From: Chloroflexota bacterium
Lineage (GTDB): Bacteria > Chloroflexota > Limnocylindria > Limnocylindrales > CSP1-4
Length of the DNA stretch: 64,000 nucleotides
Reading direction: 5' to 3'
Assembly (NCBI GenBank): GCA_021786265.1
Contig: JAJYNP010000273.1
Coordinates: 24,814-88,813 of the forward strand
Positions 33,607 through 41,531 of the stretch are shown here, piece after piece (position 1 is the stretch's first letter; each line of letters begins with the position of its first letter). A program made the position numbers and the translations under genes. The notes below the pieces were generated by a model. It made no database searches. It had not been told where the DNA came from and worked only from the letters and a program-made list of their open reading frames with translations.

Positions 33607-34481
33607 TGCGTGCATTCGGTCTCGCTGCCGGCCCGATGTCCTCGTCGTGGCCTGACGGACTCGAGCGTGCCCGCGACATCGTGCGCCGTTCCGACGCGAC
33701 CACGCCGTCCGCCGCGCTGCTACGGGTCGAGGCGGAGATCCGGCACGGTACCGCCTCGGCGGCCCGACTGGCCCGCCTGATCGAGGCATCCCCCGAGCTG
33801 GCCGCCCGCGTGCTGCGGGTCGCCAACTCCGGGTTCTACGCACCGGTGCAGTCGGTCTCGACGCTGCCGCGCGCCATCGCCATCCTGGGCGATGCGTTGC
33901 TTCGCCAGCTGGCGCTCGCCTCGATCGCCCTGGCGCGCCGCGCGCGGAACCAGTCGATCCAGCAATCCGTGGTGGCGGCGCGGTTCTCGGGCGATGCGGT
34001 CCGTGCCGCGGTCATCTGTCGCGAGCTGGCGCGGTTGACCCACCGTGACCAGGAGGCCGCGTTCGCTGCGGGGCTGCTGCACGACCTGGGGCGCCTGTAC
34101 CTGCTCGATCAAGGGCGCGACGCCTACGCCGCCCTGGCGCTGGCCAGGCGGATGGAACCCACCGCGGACGACGAGCGGCGCGTCTGCGGGGCCACCCACG
34201 AGGAGGTCGGAGCGATCCTGGTTGCCAACTGGAGCCTGCCCGAACCCATCGGCGAAGTCCTGCGGGCGCACCATGCGCCGCGGCCGGGCAGCCTCGCCGA
34301 ACTGGTGGGGATCGCAGATGGCCTCGTCGCGCCGCTGAGCCGGCCGGCTCCCATCGACACACGCATGGATGATGGGCCGGCCTCATCGCTCGCAATGCTT
34401 GGGATCGAACACTCGGCGTGGGCCGACGGGCTGCCGGCCGTGCGAGATCAGATCGCGGAGCTGCTGCAGGCCTTCGACTGA
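33603..34481 (+). CDS. HDOD domain protein
   Basis: A 292-residue HDOD protein from ATG 33603, overlapping the propeller gene stop. The domain covers most of the chain: LARLIEASPELAARVLRVAN, SGFYAPVQSVSTLPRAIAIL (the usual sequence of HDOD proteins), then AAFAAGLLHDLGRLYLLDQG and WSLPEPIGEVLRAHH. HDOD is an HD-like fold without phosphodiesterase activity in many members, often a signalling scaffold in motile bacteria. It lies at the end of the hook operon and faces a chemoreceptor across a terminator. Confidence 0.85.
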   Translation: MMRAFGLAAGPMSSSWPDGLERARDIVRRSDATTPSAALLRVEAEIRHGTASAARLARLIEASPELAARVLRVANSGFYAPVQSVSTLPRAIAILGDALLRQLALASIALARRARNQSIQQSVVAARFSGDAVRAAVICRELARLTHRDQEAAFAAGLLHDLGRLYLLDQGRDAYAALALARRMEPTADDERRVCGATHEEVGAILVANWSLPEPIGEVLRAHHAPRPGSLAELVGIADGLVAPLSRPAPIDTRMDDGPASSLAMLGIEHSAWADGLPAVRDQIAELLQAFD

Positions 34482-34526
34482 TCGCCACAAGGCGTCAGCG
34501 CGGCCGCGCGGGGCGGTGAAATGGTC

Positions 34527-34560
34527 GGGGCGGGGTCGACCTGGATGCCGACCCCGCCCC
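34527..34560. terminator. Bidirectional hairpin between HDOD gene and chemoreceptor gene
   Basis: GGGGCGGGGTCG (34527-34538) and its exact reverse complement (34549-34560) flank a 10-base loop. The two neighbouring genes converge here, with stops at 34481 and 34584, so it can end transcription from both sides. Confidence 0.65.
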
Positions 34561-34583
34561 GGTGCGTAACCCCCGAACGGCGG

Positions 34584-36656
34584 CTACGCCGCCCTCGTCT
34601 GCCAGTCGGACGAGCGGCGACGCTGGACGACGTTCGAGATCGCCGGAACCTGCCCGGATGCCGCACCGGCCTCGAGGCGGAAGCGTCCGACGAGCGCGTC
34701 GAGCTGGCTGGCCATCTCCGCGAGCGACCCGGCCGAGGCGACGACTTCCTCGGCCTGGGCCGACATCTCCTCGGTGGCAGCGGAGACTTCCTCGGCGGCG
34801 GCGGAGTTCTCCTCGGAGACCGCGGCGATCGACTCGATCGAGCGGGTGACGGTGGCGGACGCGGCGGTGAGGCGCGCGACCGCCTCGTTGGTCTGGGCCG
34901 CGATGCGGCTGATCGCATCGGAGGCAGCCACCACGTCGGTCGCGCCGAGCTGGGCGGACCTCACGCTCTCGTTGATCCGCGCCGCCGCATCGCGCGTGGC
35001 CCCCACCGTCTCACCGAGCGCATCGAGGGCGGTGCCGGCACGCTCGGCCAGCGCCGCCCCAGTGGTCACCTCGACAGCGCCGCTCTCCATGGCCGAGACG
35101 GCCGCACCCGTCACGGCCTGCACCTCGCTGATCAAGGCGGCGATCTCCTTGGTCGCGCCCGACGCGCGCTCCGCGAGCTTGCGCACCTCGTCGGCGACCA
35201 CGGCGAAGCCGCGGCCCTGCTCGCCGGCGCGGGCGGCCTCGATCGCCGCGTTGAGCGCGAGCAGGTTGGTCTGCTCGGCGATGTCGTCGATGGTCTCGAC
35301 GATGGCGCCGATCTGCGAGGACCTCGTCCCGAGCTCGCGCACGCGGTCGGCCGCTGTCGCACTGGCGCTGCGGATGCGTTCCATGCCGGCGATGGTCTCG
35401 CGCACGGCCCCGGCCCCCTGGTCCGCGGCACTCTCGGCGCTGGCCGCAACCGACGCCAGGCGCCCGGCAACCTCGGAGGTGGTTGCGACGGCCTGGGCCA
35501 TGCGGTCGATCGCCGCCGCCGCCGCCTCGACGCTGTGGATCGTTTCGGCCGCCCCTGCCCCCACCTGCGCGCCGACGGCCGACAGCTCCTGGGCCGCACT
35601 CGTCGTCTCCGACGCCGCGCGGGCCTGGTCGGTGGCCCCGGCAGCCACCTGGCTGATCGTCTGCGCGACCTGACCCGCCGCGGCCCCGGACTGGGCGGCG
35701 GCACTGTTGAGCTGGGTGCTCGACTCCGCGAGCGAGGCGGAGGTCTGCCCGACCTCGGCCATCGTGCGGTTCAGGCTCGTGCGCGCGGTTTCGTAGCTGG
35801 CGGCCATGGCGGTCAGCCCCGCCAGCAACTCGTTCGCGGTGTCCGCGGTCTGGCCGATCTCGTCGGAGCCCTGATGCGCAAGCGACGAGATCCTGCTTTC
35901 GTACGCAGCCGTCAGGTCGTTCGTGGCCAGGGCATCCAGGCACGCGGAGAACCGGGCGACGCCGTCGTTCATCGCGTGCATCTGGCCCTGCACCGCCCGC
36001 AGCCGAGTCGCGATGTCCCGCGCGATCCAGAGGCTGAGCCCGAAGCCCACCAGGAGAGCCACGACCAGGCCCACGAGCGTCAGCAGCCGGCCCTGGTCGT
36101 ACGCCGCCCCGATGGCCGCGTCCTGCTGTTTGGTGGCTTGCAGCCTGAGCGGAGTGAGCTGGTCGAGCGGGCGCATCATCGCGTCGTTGGCGCTGGTGGC
36201 GGCCGCAAGGTCGGTCGTGGCCTTGACCGTGTCGGCGGCGGCCAGATCGGCCAGGACAGCCTGCACCGCGGGCCGGAGGGCCGGGAGAGCCTGCTGCAGC
36301 TGCTGCACCAGCACCTGTTCCTGGGCGCTGAACCCGGTCTGCTGCGCAAGATCACCCAGGTTCTGTTGGATCGTCGTCTGGTCGTCGGCGACCGCCTTCT
36401 GGACGCTGGCGACCGTGGCCGCGTCACCGGCCTTCAGAACGCCGAGGTTCAGCTCGCGGGCGAGATTCTCGAGGCCGGCATCCACCTGGTCGATCTGATA
36501 GAGCGGCATCGCCCCAGACTCGTACATCGTCCCACCCTCGGCGTTGACCGCGCCCAGGTTGACGATCGAGATCCCACCCACCACGAGCATCAGGACCAGG
36601 ATCGCCCCCGAGGTCCCGAGAAGCTTGCTTCGGACGCCCAGTCGGATGCCGGCCAT
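34584..36656 (-). CDS. Methyl-accepting chemotaxis protein
   Basis: 690 residues from ATG 36656, with AAAGGTGG about 9 bases upstream. TM1 near 10-35 ([20 protein letters not shown]), an extracytoplasmic four-helix-bundle sensor, TM2 near 195-220 ([20 protein letters not shown]), a HAMP-like linker, then the cytoplasmic coiled coil. The signalling tip is highly conserved: [20 protein letters not shown] and [16 protein letters not shown]. It feeds CheA through CheW; CheR, CheB and CheD encoded at 10-15 kb would modify it. A sigma-28-type promoter lies upstream. No C-terminal CheR-tethering pentapeptide is seen. Confidence 0.92.
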   Translation of the reverse strand: MAGIRLGVRSKLLGTSGAILVLMLVVGGISIVNLGAVNAEGGTMYESGAMPLYQIDQVDAGLENLARELNLGVLKAGDAATVASVQKAVADDQTTIQQNLGDLAQQTGFSAQEQVLVQQLQQALPALRPAVQAVLADLAAADTVKATTDLAAATSANDAMMRPLDQLTPLRLQATKQQDAAIGAAYDQGRLLTLVGLVVALLVGFGLSLWIARDIATRLRAVQGQMHAMNDGVARFSACLDALATNDLTAAYESRISSLAHQGSDEIGQTADTANELLAGLTAMAASYETARTSLNRTMAEVGQTSASLAESSTQLNSAAAQSGAAAGQVAQTISQVAAGATDQARAASETTSAAQELSAVGAQVGAGAAETIHSVEAAAAAIDRMAQAVATTSEVAGRLASVAASAESAADQGAGAVRETIAGMERIRSASATAADRVRELGTRSSQIGAIVETIDDIAEQTNLLALNAAIEAARAGEQGRGFAVVADEVRKLAERASGATKEIAALISEVQAVTGAAVSAMESGAVEVTTGAALAERAGTALDALGETVGATRDAAARINESVRSAQLGATDVVAASDAISRIAAQTNEAVARLTAASATVTRSIESIAAVSEENSAAAEEVSAATEEMSAQAEEVVASAGSLAEMASQLDALVGRFRLEAGAASGQVPAISNVVQRRRSSDWQTRAA

Positions 36657-36755
36657 GTTCGTTGCCACCTTTCCCCTGTCACGGTCCTCGGTCGCGTGCC
36701 GCGCCCCGGGCCCTGCGCGCGACGGTGCCGCACACTTCGAGCCTCGCTCCACCGG

Positions 36756-36783
36756 GTATCGGCTGCGCGGAACCATGGGTTGA
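36756..36783 (-). promoter_or_regulatory. Sigma-28-type promoter of the chemoreceptor gene
   Basis: On the minus strand TCAACCCA, 12 bases and GCCGATAC precede the chemoreceptor start by about 100 bases. The -10 element is identical to that before flagellin, and both -35 elements begin TCAA; the spacer is one base longer than consensus. The rest of 36657-37056 shows no gene. Confidence 0.5.
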
Positions 36784-37056
36784 GCACGGCCCGATCGGGC
36801 GACGGGACCCGCTGGCTCTCGAGCAGGGAACCTGCACGTGGCGCCCTCCGTGGCACGGGGCAGCCCGGGCTGGCAGGCCTCCCTCCTGATCCTTCGGAGC
36901 GTTTCTCCGATCGGCCACCATCTCGCGTGACGTCAACCGTGTGTGACCACCCCTGACACCGTCACGACCATCCCGCGAAGGAGGGCCGAGACAGGCGGGA
37001 ACCGTGCTCGCCCACGCTCACGGCAGGCCGCTGCGGTATCATCCGTGGGTTTGCGC

Positions 37057-37131
37057 TGGCGAGTGGCCAAGCGGTAAGGCGCCTGACTCTGGATCAGGAG
37101 ACCGAAGGTTCAAATCCTTCCTCGCCAGCCA
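37057..37131 (+). tRNA. tRNA-Gln (anticodon CUG)
   Basis: A complete cloverleaf: acceptor TGGCGAG pairs with CTCGCCA, anticodon stem CCTGA/TCAGG encloses CTCTGGA with anticodon CTG, and the T arm carries GGTTCAAATCC. CCA is encoded. A -10-like TATCAT lies at 37037-37042. It stands 304 bases before glnS, its cognate synthetase, and differs at several positions from the two later copies. Confidence 0.95.
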
Positions 37132-37434
37132 TTCTTGCGATCACGACCGTACGTCTGGATCCGGTGAGTCCGACGCCTGAACGGCCACTTCTCCCAACAC
37201 TACCCCCCGGCCCCCACAACGGGCCGGCGGGCGTTGGACGAGGGGCCTGGGTGGTGTGGGCGCGCGTATCGAACCACGCCCCCGGCGCCTGCGTCCCGAG
37301 GTCCTTCGCGATCTCCAGCATTCGACTGCAGACCCTCGTGGTGGCCTTGCGGTCTCCGTCGGAGCAGATGGCGCAAGCCTCCGTTGCCGCGCGAGCCGCG
37401 TCTCCATGAGCCACGAGACGGGAGCCGCCACCTC
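37132..37434. other. Gap between tRNA-Gln and glnS without a supported gene
   Basis: 303 bases. Short frames exist on both strands, but they are low-complexity or are antisense reads running into the tRNA. I see no terminator, T-box or other structured leader that I could defend. It presumably contains the glnS promoter and leader. Confidence 0.4.
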
Positions 37435-39132
37435 GTGAACATCAAGACGTCAACCCCGCCGGAGCGAGCCGATTTCATCCGTGAGATCGTGGCCGCCGAC
37501 CTGCGGGACGGCACGCACGAGACGATCGTCACGCGCTTCCCGCCGGAGCCGAATGGCTACCTGCACATCGGTCACGCCAAGTCGATCTGCCTCAACTTCG
37601 GCATCGCGCGCGAGTTCGGCGGCCGCTGCCACCTGCGCTTCGACGACACGAATCCGATGAAGGAAGAGCAGGAGTACATCGACGCCATCCAGGCGGACGT
37701 CCGCTGGCTGGGTTTCGACTGGGGCGAGCACCTGTACTACGCCTCAGACTACTTCGAACAGCTGTACGAGTGGGCCGTCAACCTGATCCGGGCCGGCAAG
37801 GCCTATGTCGACGACCTCTCGGCGGACGAGATCCGCGAGCACCGCGGCACGCTCACCGAACCCGGTCGGGACAGCCCCTGGCGGGACCGGCCGGTCGAGG
37901 AGAGCCTCGAACTCTTCGAACGGATGCGAAAGGGCGAGTTCCCGAACGGGGCGCGGGTGCTGCGCGCCAGGATCGACATGACCTCGCCGAACATCAACCT
38001 GCGAGACCCCGTGCTGTACCGGATCGTGCACGCCGCGCATCCGCGCACGGGTGACGCGTGGTGCATCTACCCGACGTACGACTTCGCGCACGGCCAGTCC
38101 GACGCGATCGAGGGCATCACGCACTCCATTTGCACGCTGGAGTTCGAGGCTCACCGGCCCCTCTACGACTGGCTCATCGAGAACCTCCCGGTGCCTTCAC
38201 GCCCCCGGCAGTACGAGTTCGCGCGTCTCAACCTCACGTACACCGTCCTCTCCAAGCGGGTCCTCCTGCGCCTCGTCAACGAAGGGCACGTGCGCGGATG
38301 GGACGATCCGCGGATGCCGACCATCTCGGGGCTGCGGCGGCGGGGCTTCCCTGCCGAGGGCATCCGCGACTTCGCCGCCATGATCGGAGTGGCGAAGAGC
38401 GACAGCGTGGTCGAGGTGGGCATGCTCGAGCACGCGGTGCGCGACGTCCTCAACCGGCAGGCTCCCCGACGGTTCGCCGTCCTGCGACCGCTCAAGGTCG
38501 TCATCGAGAACTACCCCGAGGGGCGGCTCGAGGAGATGGACATCGTCAACAACCCGGAGGATCCGTCGGCCGGGAGTCGCAAGGTGCCCTTCACGCGCGA
38601 GCTGTGGATCGAGCGCGATGATTTCATGGAGGACCCTCCGGCGAAGTTCTTCCGCCTGGCCCCGGGCCGCGAGGTGCGGCTGCGGTCCGCGTACTTCGTG
38701 ACCTGTCGGGAGGTTGTCAAGGACGCGGCCGGAGCAATCGTCGAGCTGCGCTGCACGTACGACCCGGCCACCCGGGGCGGAGACGCACCCGACGGCCGCC
38801 GGCCCAAGGCGACCCTCCACTGGATCCCGGCCGATCACGCCATGCCCGCGGAGGTGCGGTTGTACGACCACCTGTTCACCCGCCCGGATCCCGGAGCGGA
38901 CGGCGGCGACCTCTTCGCGGACCTGAATCCCGAGTCCGAGCAGGTGCTCCTCGGCTGCCTCGTGGAGCCGAGCCTCGCCGCGGTGCCGGTCGGCGAGACG
39001 GTCCAGTTCGAGCGACTGGGCTACTTCACTCCGGACCCCGATTCGACGCCTGACCGCCTCGTCTTCAACCGCACGCTCACGCTCAAGGACACCTGGGCGA
39101 AGGTCCAGGCGCAGGGCCGGCAGGACACCTGA
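37435..39132 (+). CDS. glnS: Glutaminyl-tRNA synthetase
   Basis: 565 residues from GTG 37435, where the family starts; the frame is open upstream but with low-complexity sequence. A class I synthetase of GlnRS type: [19 protein letters not shown] (HIGH motif), [18 protein letters not shown], the KMSKS equivalent TVLSKRVLL, and the C-terminal double beta-barrel anticodon domain ([36 protein letters not shown]). It charges tRNA-Gln directly, so the transamidation route need not serve Gln. Flanked on both sides by tRNA-Gln(CUG), it makes a glutamine-decoding locus. E. coli GlnRS has 554 residues. Confidence 0.95.
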   Translation: MNIKTSTPPERADFIREIVAADLRDGTHETIVTRFPPEPNGYLHIGHAKSICLNFGIAREFGGRCHLRFDDTNPMKEEQEYIDAIQADVRWLGFDWGEHLYYASDYFEQLYEWAVNLIRAGKAYVDDLSADEIREHRGTLTEPGRDSPWRDRPVEESLELFERMRKGEFPNGARVLRARIDMTSPNINLRDPVLYRIVHAAHPRTGDAWCIYPTYDFAHGQSDAIEGITHSICTLEFEAHRPLYDWLIENLPVPSRPRQYEFARLNLTYTVLSKRVLLRLVNEGHVRGWDDPRMPTISGLRRRGFPAEGIRDFAAMIGVAKSDSVVEVGMLEHAVRDVLNRQAPRRFAVLRPLKVVIENYPEGRLEEMDIVNNPEDPSAGSRKVPFTRELWIERDDFMEDPPAKFFRLAPGREVRLRSAYFVTCREVVKDAAGAIVELRCTYDPATRGGDAPDGRRPKATLHWIPADHAMPAEVRLYDHLFTRPDPGADGGDLFADLNPESEQVLLGCLVEPSLAAVPVGETVQFERLGYFTPDPDSTPDRLVFNRTLTLKDTWAKVQAQGRQDT

Positions 39133-39176
39133 CGCCCGGCGGACCGGGCAGCACACGGCCAGGCGCCGCCCGACCA

Positions 39177-39222
39177 GACGCCATCGGGCACGCGCCATCG
39201 GCCAGGCGCCATCGGGCGCGAG
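39177..39222 (+). repeat. Three short direct repeats after glnS
   Basis: CGCCATCGG occurs three times (the first with A for G just before it) at about 15-base spacing. They lie between glnS and the second tRNA-Gln. No function assigned; too short to be more than a local duplication. Confidence 0.35.
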
Positions 39223-39267
39223 CGGATTCCGAATCGACCCCTCTGCTAGCATGTCGCTCTGAGCCGC

Positions 39268-39342
39268 TGGCGAGTGGCCTAACGGTAAGGCACCTGACTC
39301 TGGATCAGGGGATTGAAGGTTCGAATCCTTCCTCGCCAGCCA
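39268..39342 (+). tRNA. tRNA-Gln (anticodon CUG), left end of the island
   Basis: Acceptor TGGCGAG/CTCGCCA fully paired, anticodon CTG in CTCTGGA, T arm GGTTCGAATCC, CCA encoded. It differs from the copy at 37057 in the D arm and variable loop. Its last 62 bases plus one more are repeated exactly at 59017-59079. A hairpin and a recombinase gene follow within 100 bases. Confidence 0.95.
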
Positions 39343-39343
39343 A
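39281..39343 (+). repeat. attL-like copy of the 63-bp direct repeat
   Basis: The 63 bases starting AACGGTAAGGCACCTGACTC and ending GCCAGCCAA are identical to 59017-59079. They cover the tRNA-Gln from the D loop to the CCA end and one base beyond. After them the two loci differ (CTCCACAAC against TTCCACAAG). Confidence 0.8.
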
Positions 39344-39345
39344 CT

Positions 39346-39392
39346 CCACAACATCTAGGCCTCCGAGGCTCGGATACCGCAAGATGTTGTGG
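39346..39392. repeat. Inverted repeat just downstream of tRNA-Gln (left)
   Basis: CCACAACATCT (39346-39356) and AGATGTTGTGG (39382-39392) are exact reverse complements around a 25-base loop that can itself fold (GCCT/AGGC). It starts 3 bases after the tRNA. The locus at 59082 has the same geometry with a different but again perfectly paired stem. It may be a tRNA terminator, an att arm or a protein-binding site. Confidence 0.7.
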
Positions 39393-39432
39393 TCTCGACC
39401 CCTCACGACGCCGTCGCCGAGGAGGTCGAACC

Positions 39433-40416
39433 GTGGCTCGTTCGCCTGACTCCACCCCGGCATGTTCGCCTGACTCTGTGCGCCTCGATCGCGATTCGCT
39501 TGATACGTCCCCTGATCGTTTCTCAGGGGATGCACTCGCAGTCGGCCTCGGCGCGGCAGCCGACCTGTTCGCAGCGGCCAAGGCCGCCGAGGGGGCGTCG
39601 CCGCGGACCATTGAGTGGTACGGGATGATTACCGGCCGGGCCGTGGGCCGGTTCGGCTCCGATCGGCCGGTCGACCGAATCGGCGCAGCGGAGCTGCGGG
39701 CCTGGCTGCTCGAGCTGCGCGCGTCGCTCGCGCCCGAATCGATCGCCGGCTACGTCCGGGGCTTGAAGGCATTCGGTAACTGGTGCGCGGCCGAGGAGCT
39801 CGCCGCGGCTGCTGGCTTCCGGTCGCTCCGCCGGCCAAAGGTCCCCCACAAGCTCATCGCGCCGTTCAGTGATGGCGATCTGCAGCGGCTGCTGGCCCTC
39901 GCCGAGCCGCGCGAACGGGCGCTGGTGTTCCTCATGCTCGACACCGGGCTGCGGCTCGCCGAGGTGGCGGCACTGCGGGTCGGCGATCTGCGCCCCGACG
40001 GCACGATCCGGGTGCTCGGCAAGGGCTCGAAGGAGCGCATCGTGCCCCTCGGCGCGACCGCCCGCCGGGCCCTCGTCCGCTACATCGCTGAGCGCGGGAA
40101 CATCGGCTCGTCCGAGGCGCTCTTCGTCAATCGCTACGGCGGTCGGCTCAGCCGGCGCGGCATCCACTACGCGGTCGCACGGCTCGGCCGGCGCGCCGGC
40201 GTCGGCACCCGCTGCAGCCCGCACACCTTCCGCCATACGTTCGCCCGCGGCTACCTCGTCAACGGCGGTGACGTGTTCAGCCTCCAGCAGATCCTCGGGC
40301 ACGCGACGCTCGACATGGTCCGCCGATACGTGAGCCTGACGGAGGCGGATCTCGTGGCCAGGCACCGAGCCGCGTCACCCGCCGATCGGCTCGGACGTCG
40401 TCTGGCCAGCTCCTGA
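39433..40416 (+). CDS. Tyrosine recombinase (island integrase)
   Basis: 327 residues from GTG 39433, preceded by GAGGAGG. The first 35 residues contain SPDS repeats because a DNA repeat array lies under them. Then a SAM-like core-binding domain (AAKAAEGASPRTIEWYGMIT) and the catalytic domain: Arg in DTGLRLAEVAALR, Lys in GKGSKERIVP, HTFRHTF, GHATLDMVRRY with the nucleophile Tyr following. All catalytic residues are present, so it may be active. It lies 90 bases inside the left tRNA-Gln, the usual place for an integrase, and resembles the broken copy at 59170. Confidence 0.88.
   Translation: MARSPDSTPACSPDSVRLDRDSLDTSPDRFSGDALAVGLGAAADLFAAAKAAEGASPRTIEWYGMITGRAVGRFGSDRPVDRIGAAELRAWLLELRASLAPESIAGYVRGLKAFGNWCAAEELAAAAGFRSLRRPKVPHKLIAPFSDGDLQRLLALAEPRERALVFLMLDTGLRLAEVAALRVGDLRPDGTIRVLGKGSKERIVPLGATARRALVRYIAERGNIGSSEALFVNRYGGRLSRRGIHYAVARLGRRAGVGTRCSPHTFRHTFARGYLVNGGDVFSLQQILGHATLDMVRRYVSLTEADLVARHRAASPADRLGRRLASS
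39440..39506 (+). repeat. Repeat array at the left island end
   Basis: GTTCGCCTGACTC at 39440-39452 and 39464-39476, and a diverged copy at 39494-39506. Spacing is 24 then 30 bases. They lie within the first codons of the recombinase gene. The core CCTGACTC equals the anticodon arm of tRNA-Gln. Similar copies occur at 58860-58925. Confidence 0.65.
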
Positions 40417-40552
40417 CACCGCGTCGAATAGCAGTTGTGCTGGGATCGTCCCCACGGCCGGCCGCTGGCCAGCGTGGCGGGCGAGTCCGAGGTGACCCGG
40501 CTGCGATACGCTCATGCTGTGAGCCGCTGGGAAACCCTTACGCTGGCGTGTG

Positions 40553-41524
40553 ATGCCTCGCGCTGACTTGCTACTGGCACTCGTTCGAGCCGGAAGCAGA
40601 TCCGACTCCGTCACGTTCCGTCGTTCGCTCGAGGCGATCATCGCCGAGGAACGCGGCAAGCAGCACCACGTGCTGGCCGACAGGCTTGCCGAGTATCTGA
40701 ACGGGACGGGCAAAGACCTTGTGCAACAGCATCCACCGGCGGCCGCGCTCGGGCTGGGCCGCCTCATTCTGGAACTCGCCCCTCAGCGCCGTCTGCAGGA
40801 TCTGATCCTCCGACCAGCGACTCGAGAGGAGATCGACGAGGTCATCGAGGAGCAGGCACGCCAGTCGCTGCTCCGAGCCCACGGACTGGAACCGCGTCAC
40901 AAACTCCTGCTCACCGGCCCGCCGGGGAACGGAAAGACATCGGTCGCGGAAGGGATCGCCGAGGCCCTCGCGTTGCCGTTTCTCGTGGTCCGGTACGAGG
41001 GAGTCATCGGGAGCTTCTTGGGAGAGACGGCCTCCCGCCTCCGCGAAGTGTTCGACCACGTCCGGACCCGCGAGTGCGTCCTATTCCTCGACGAATTCGA
41101 CACGCTGGGTAAGGAACGCGGCGACCCGCACGACACCGGCGAAGTGAAGCGAGTGGTTAGTTCGCTACTCCTCCAGATCGATGACCTACCCAGTTACGTG
41201 ATCGTCGTCACGGCGACGAATCATCCGGAACTGCTCGACCGCGCTGTCTGGCGTCGTTTTGATCTTCAGCTCGAGCTGCCTTCGCCCGGGCCGCCCGAAC
41301 TGTCTCGCTGGCTTGACCAGTTCGAGGAGTTGCTTGAGCAATCTCTCGGCCCTCTCCGGAACGACCTCGCGACACTCCTAGCAGGACGCAGTTTCTCGGA
41401 GCTCGAGCTCTTTGGGCTCGACGTCATGCGACGTAAGGTCCTCAGCGAACCCGAGCCCGACTTGAGCCACCTCGTGAAGAGGCGCGCCGCTCGCCTCACG
41501 CCTCGCTCGACCACACTCCAGTAG
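40553..41524 (+). CDS. ietA: AAA+ ATPase of an IetAS-type pair
   Basis: 323 residues from ATG 40553 (GTG at 40550 also possible). An N-terminal helical part (about 1-80) precedes the AAA+ module: Walker A GPPGNGKTS (122-130), Walker B VLFLDEFDTLG (176-186), sensor-1 VTATNHPELLDRAVWRRFD with the arginine finger. It lies 7 bases before a subtilisin-like protease gene; such ATPase/S8-protease pairs are known as IetAS, first described as a plasmid stability module and later listed among phage-defence systems. In IetAS the ATPase is thought to restrain or direct the protease. Symbol assigned by this arrangement. Confidence 0.75.
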   Translation: MPRADLLLALVRAGSRSDSVTFRRSLEAIIAEERGKQHHVLADRLAEYLNGTGKDLVQQHPPAAALGLGRLILELAPQRRLQDLILRPATREEIDEVIEEQARQSLLRAHGLEPRHKLLLTGPPGNGKTSVAEGIAEALALPFLVVRYEGVIGSFLGETASRLREVFDHVRTRECVLFLDEFDTLGKERGDPHDTGEVKRVVSSLLLQIDDLPSYVIVVTATNHPELLDRAVWRRFDLQLELPSPGPPELSRWLDQFEELLEQSLGPLRNDLATLLAGRSFSELELFGLDVMRRKVLSEPEPDLSHLVKRRAARLTPRSTTLQ

Positions 41525-41531
41525 GCTGTCA

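Noticed and set aside
36657..37056. Additional gene between the chemoreceptor and tRNA-Gln
   Set aside because: Only short low-complexity frames on both strands; the segment is explained by the chemoreceptor promoter and leader and the tRNA promoter.
37094..37414. Minus-strand frame ending in EGFEPSVS across tRNA-Gln
   Set aside because: This peptide is the antisense translation of the tRNA gene, a well-known annotation artefact. The same holds for minus-strand frames covering 39268-39342 and 59004-59078, which end in EGFEPSIP or contain ARKDSNLQSPDPES.
39440..39506. CRISPR-like array
   Set aside because: Units are only 13 bases, copies are few, spacers are 11-18 bases and lie inside a coding sequence; no cas genes are near.
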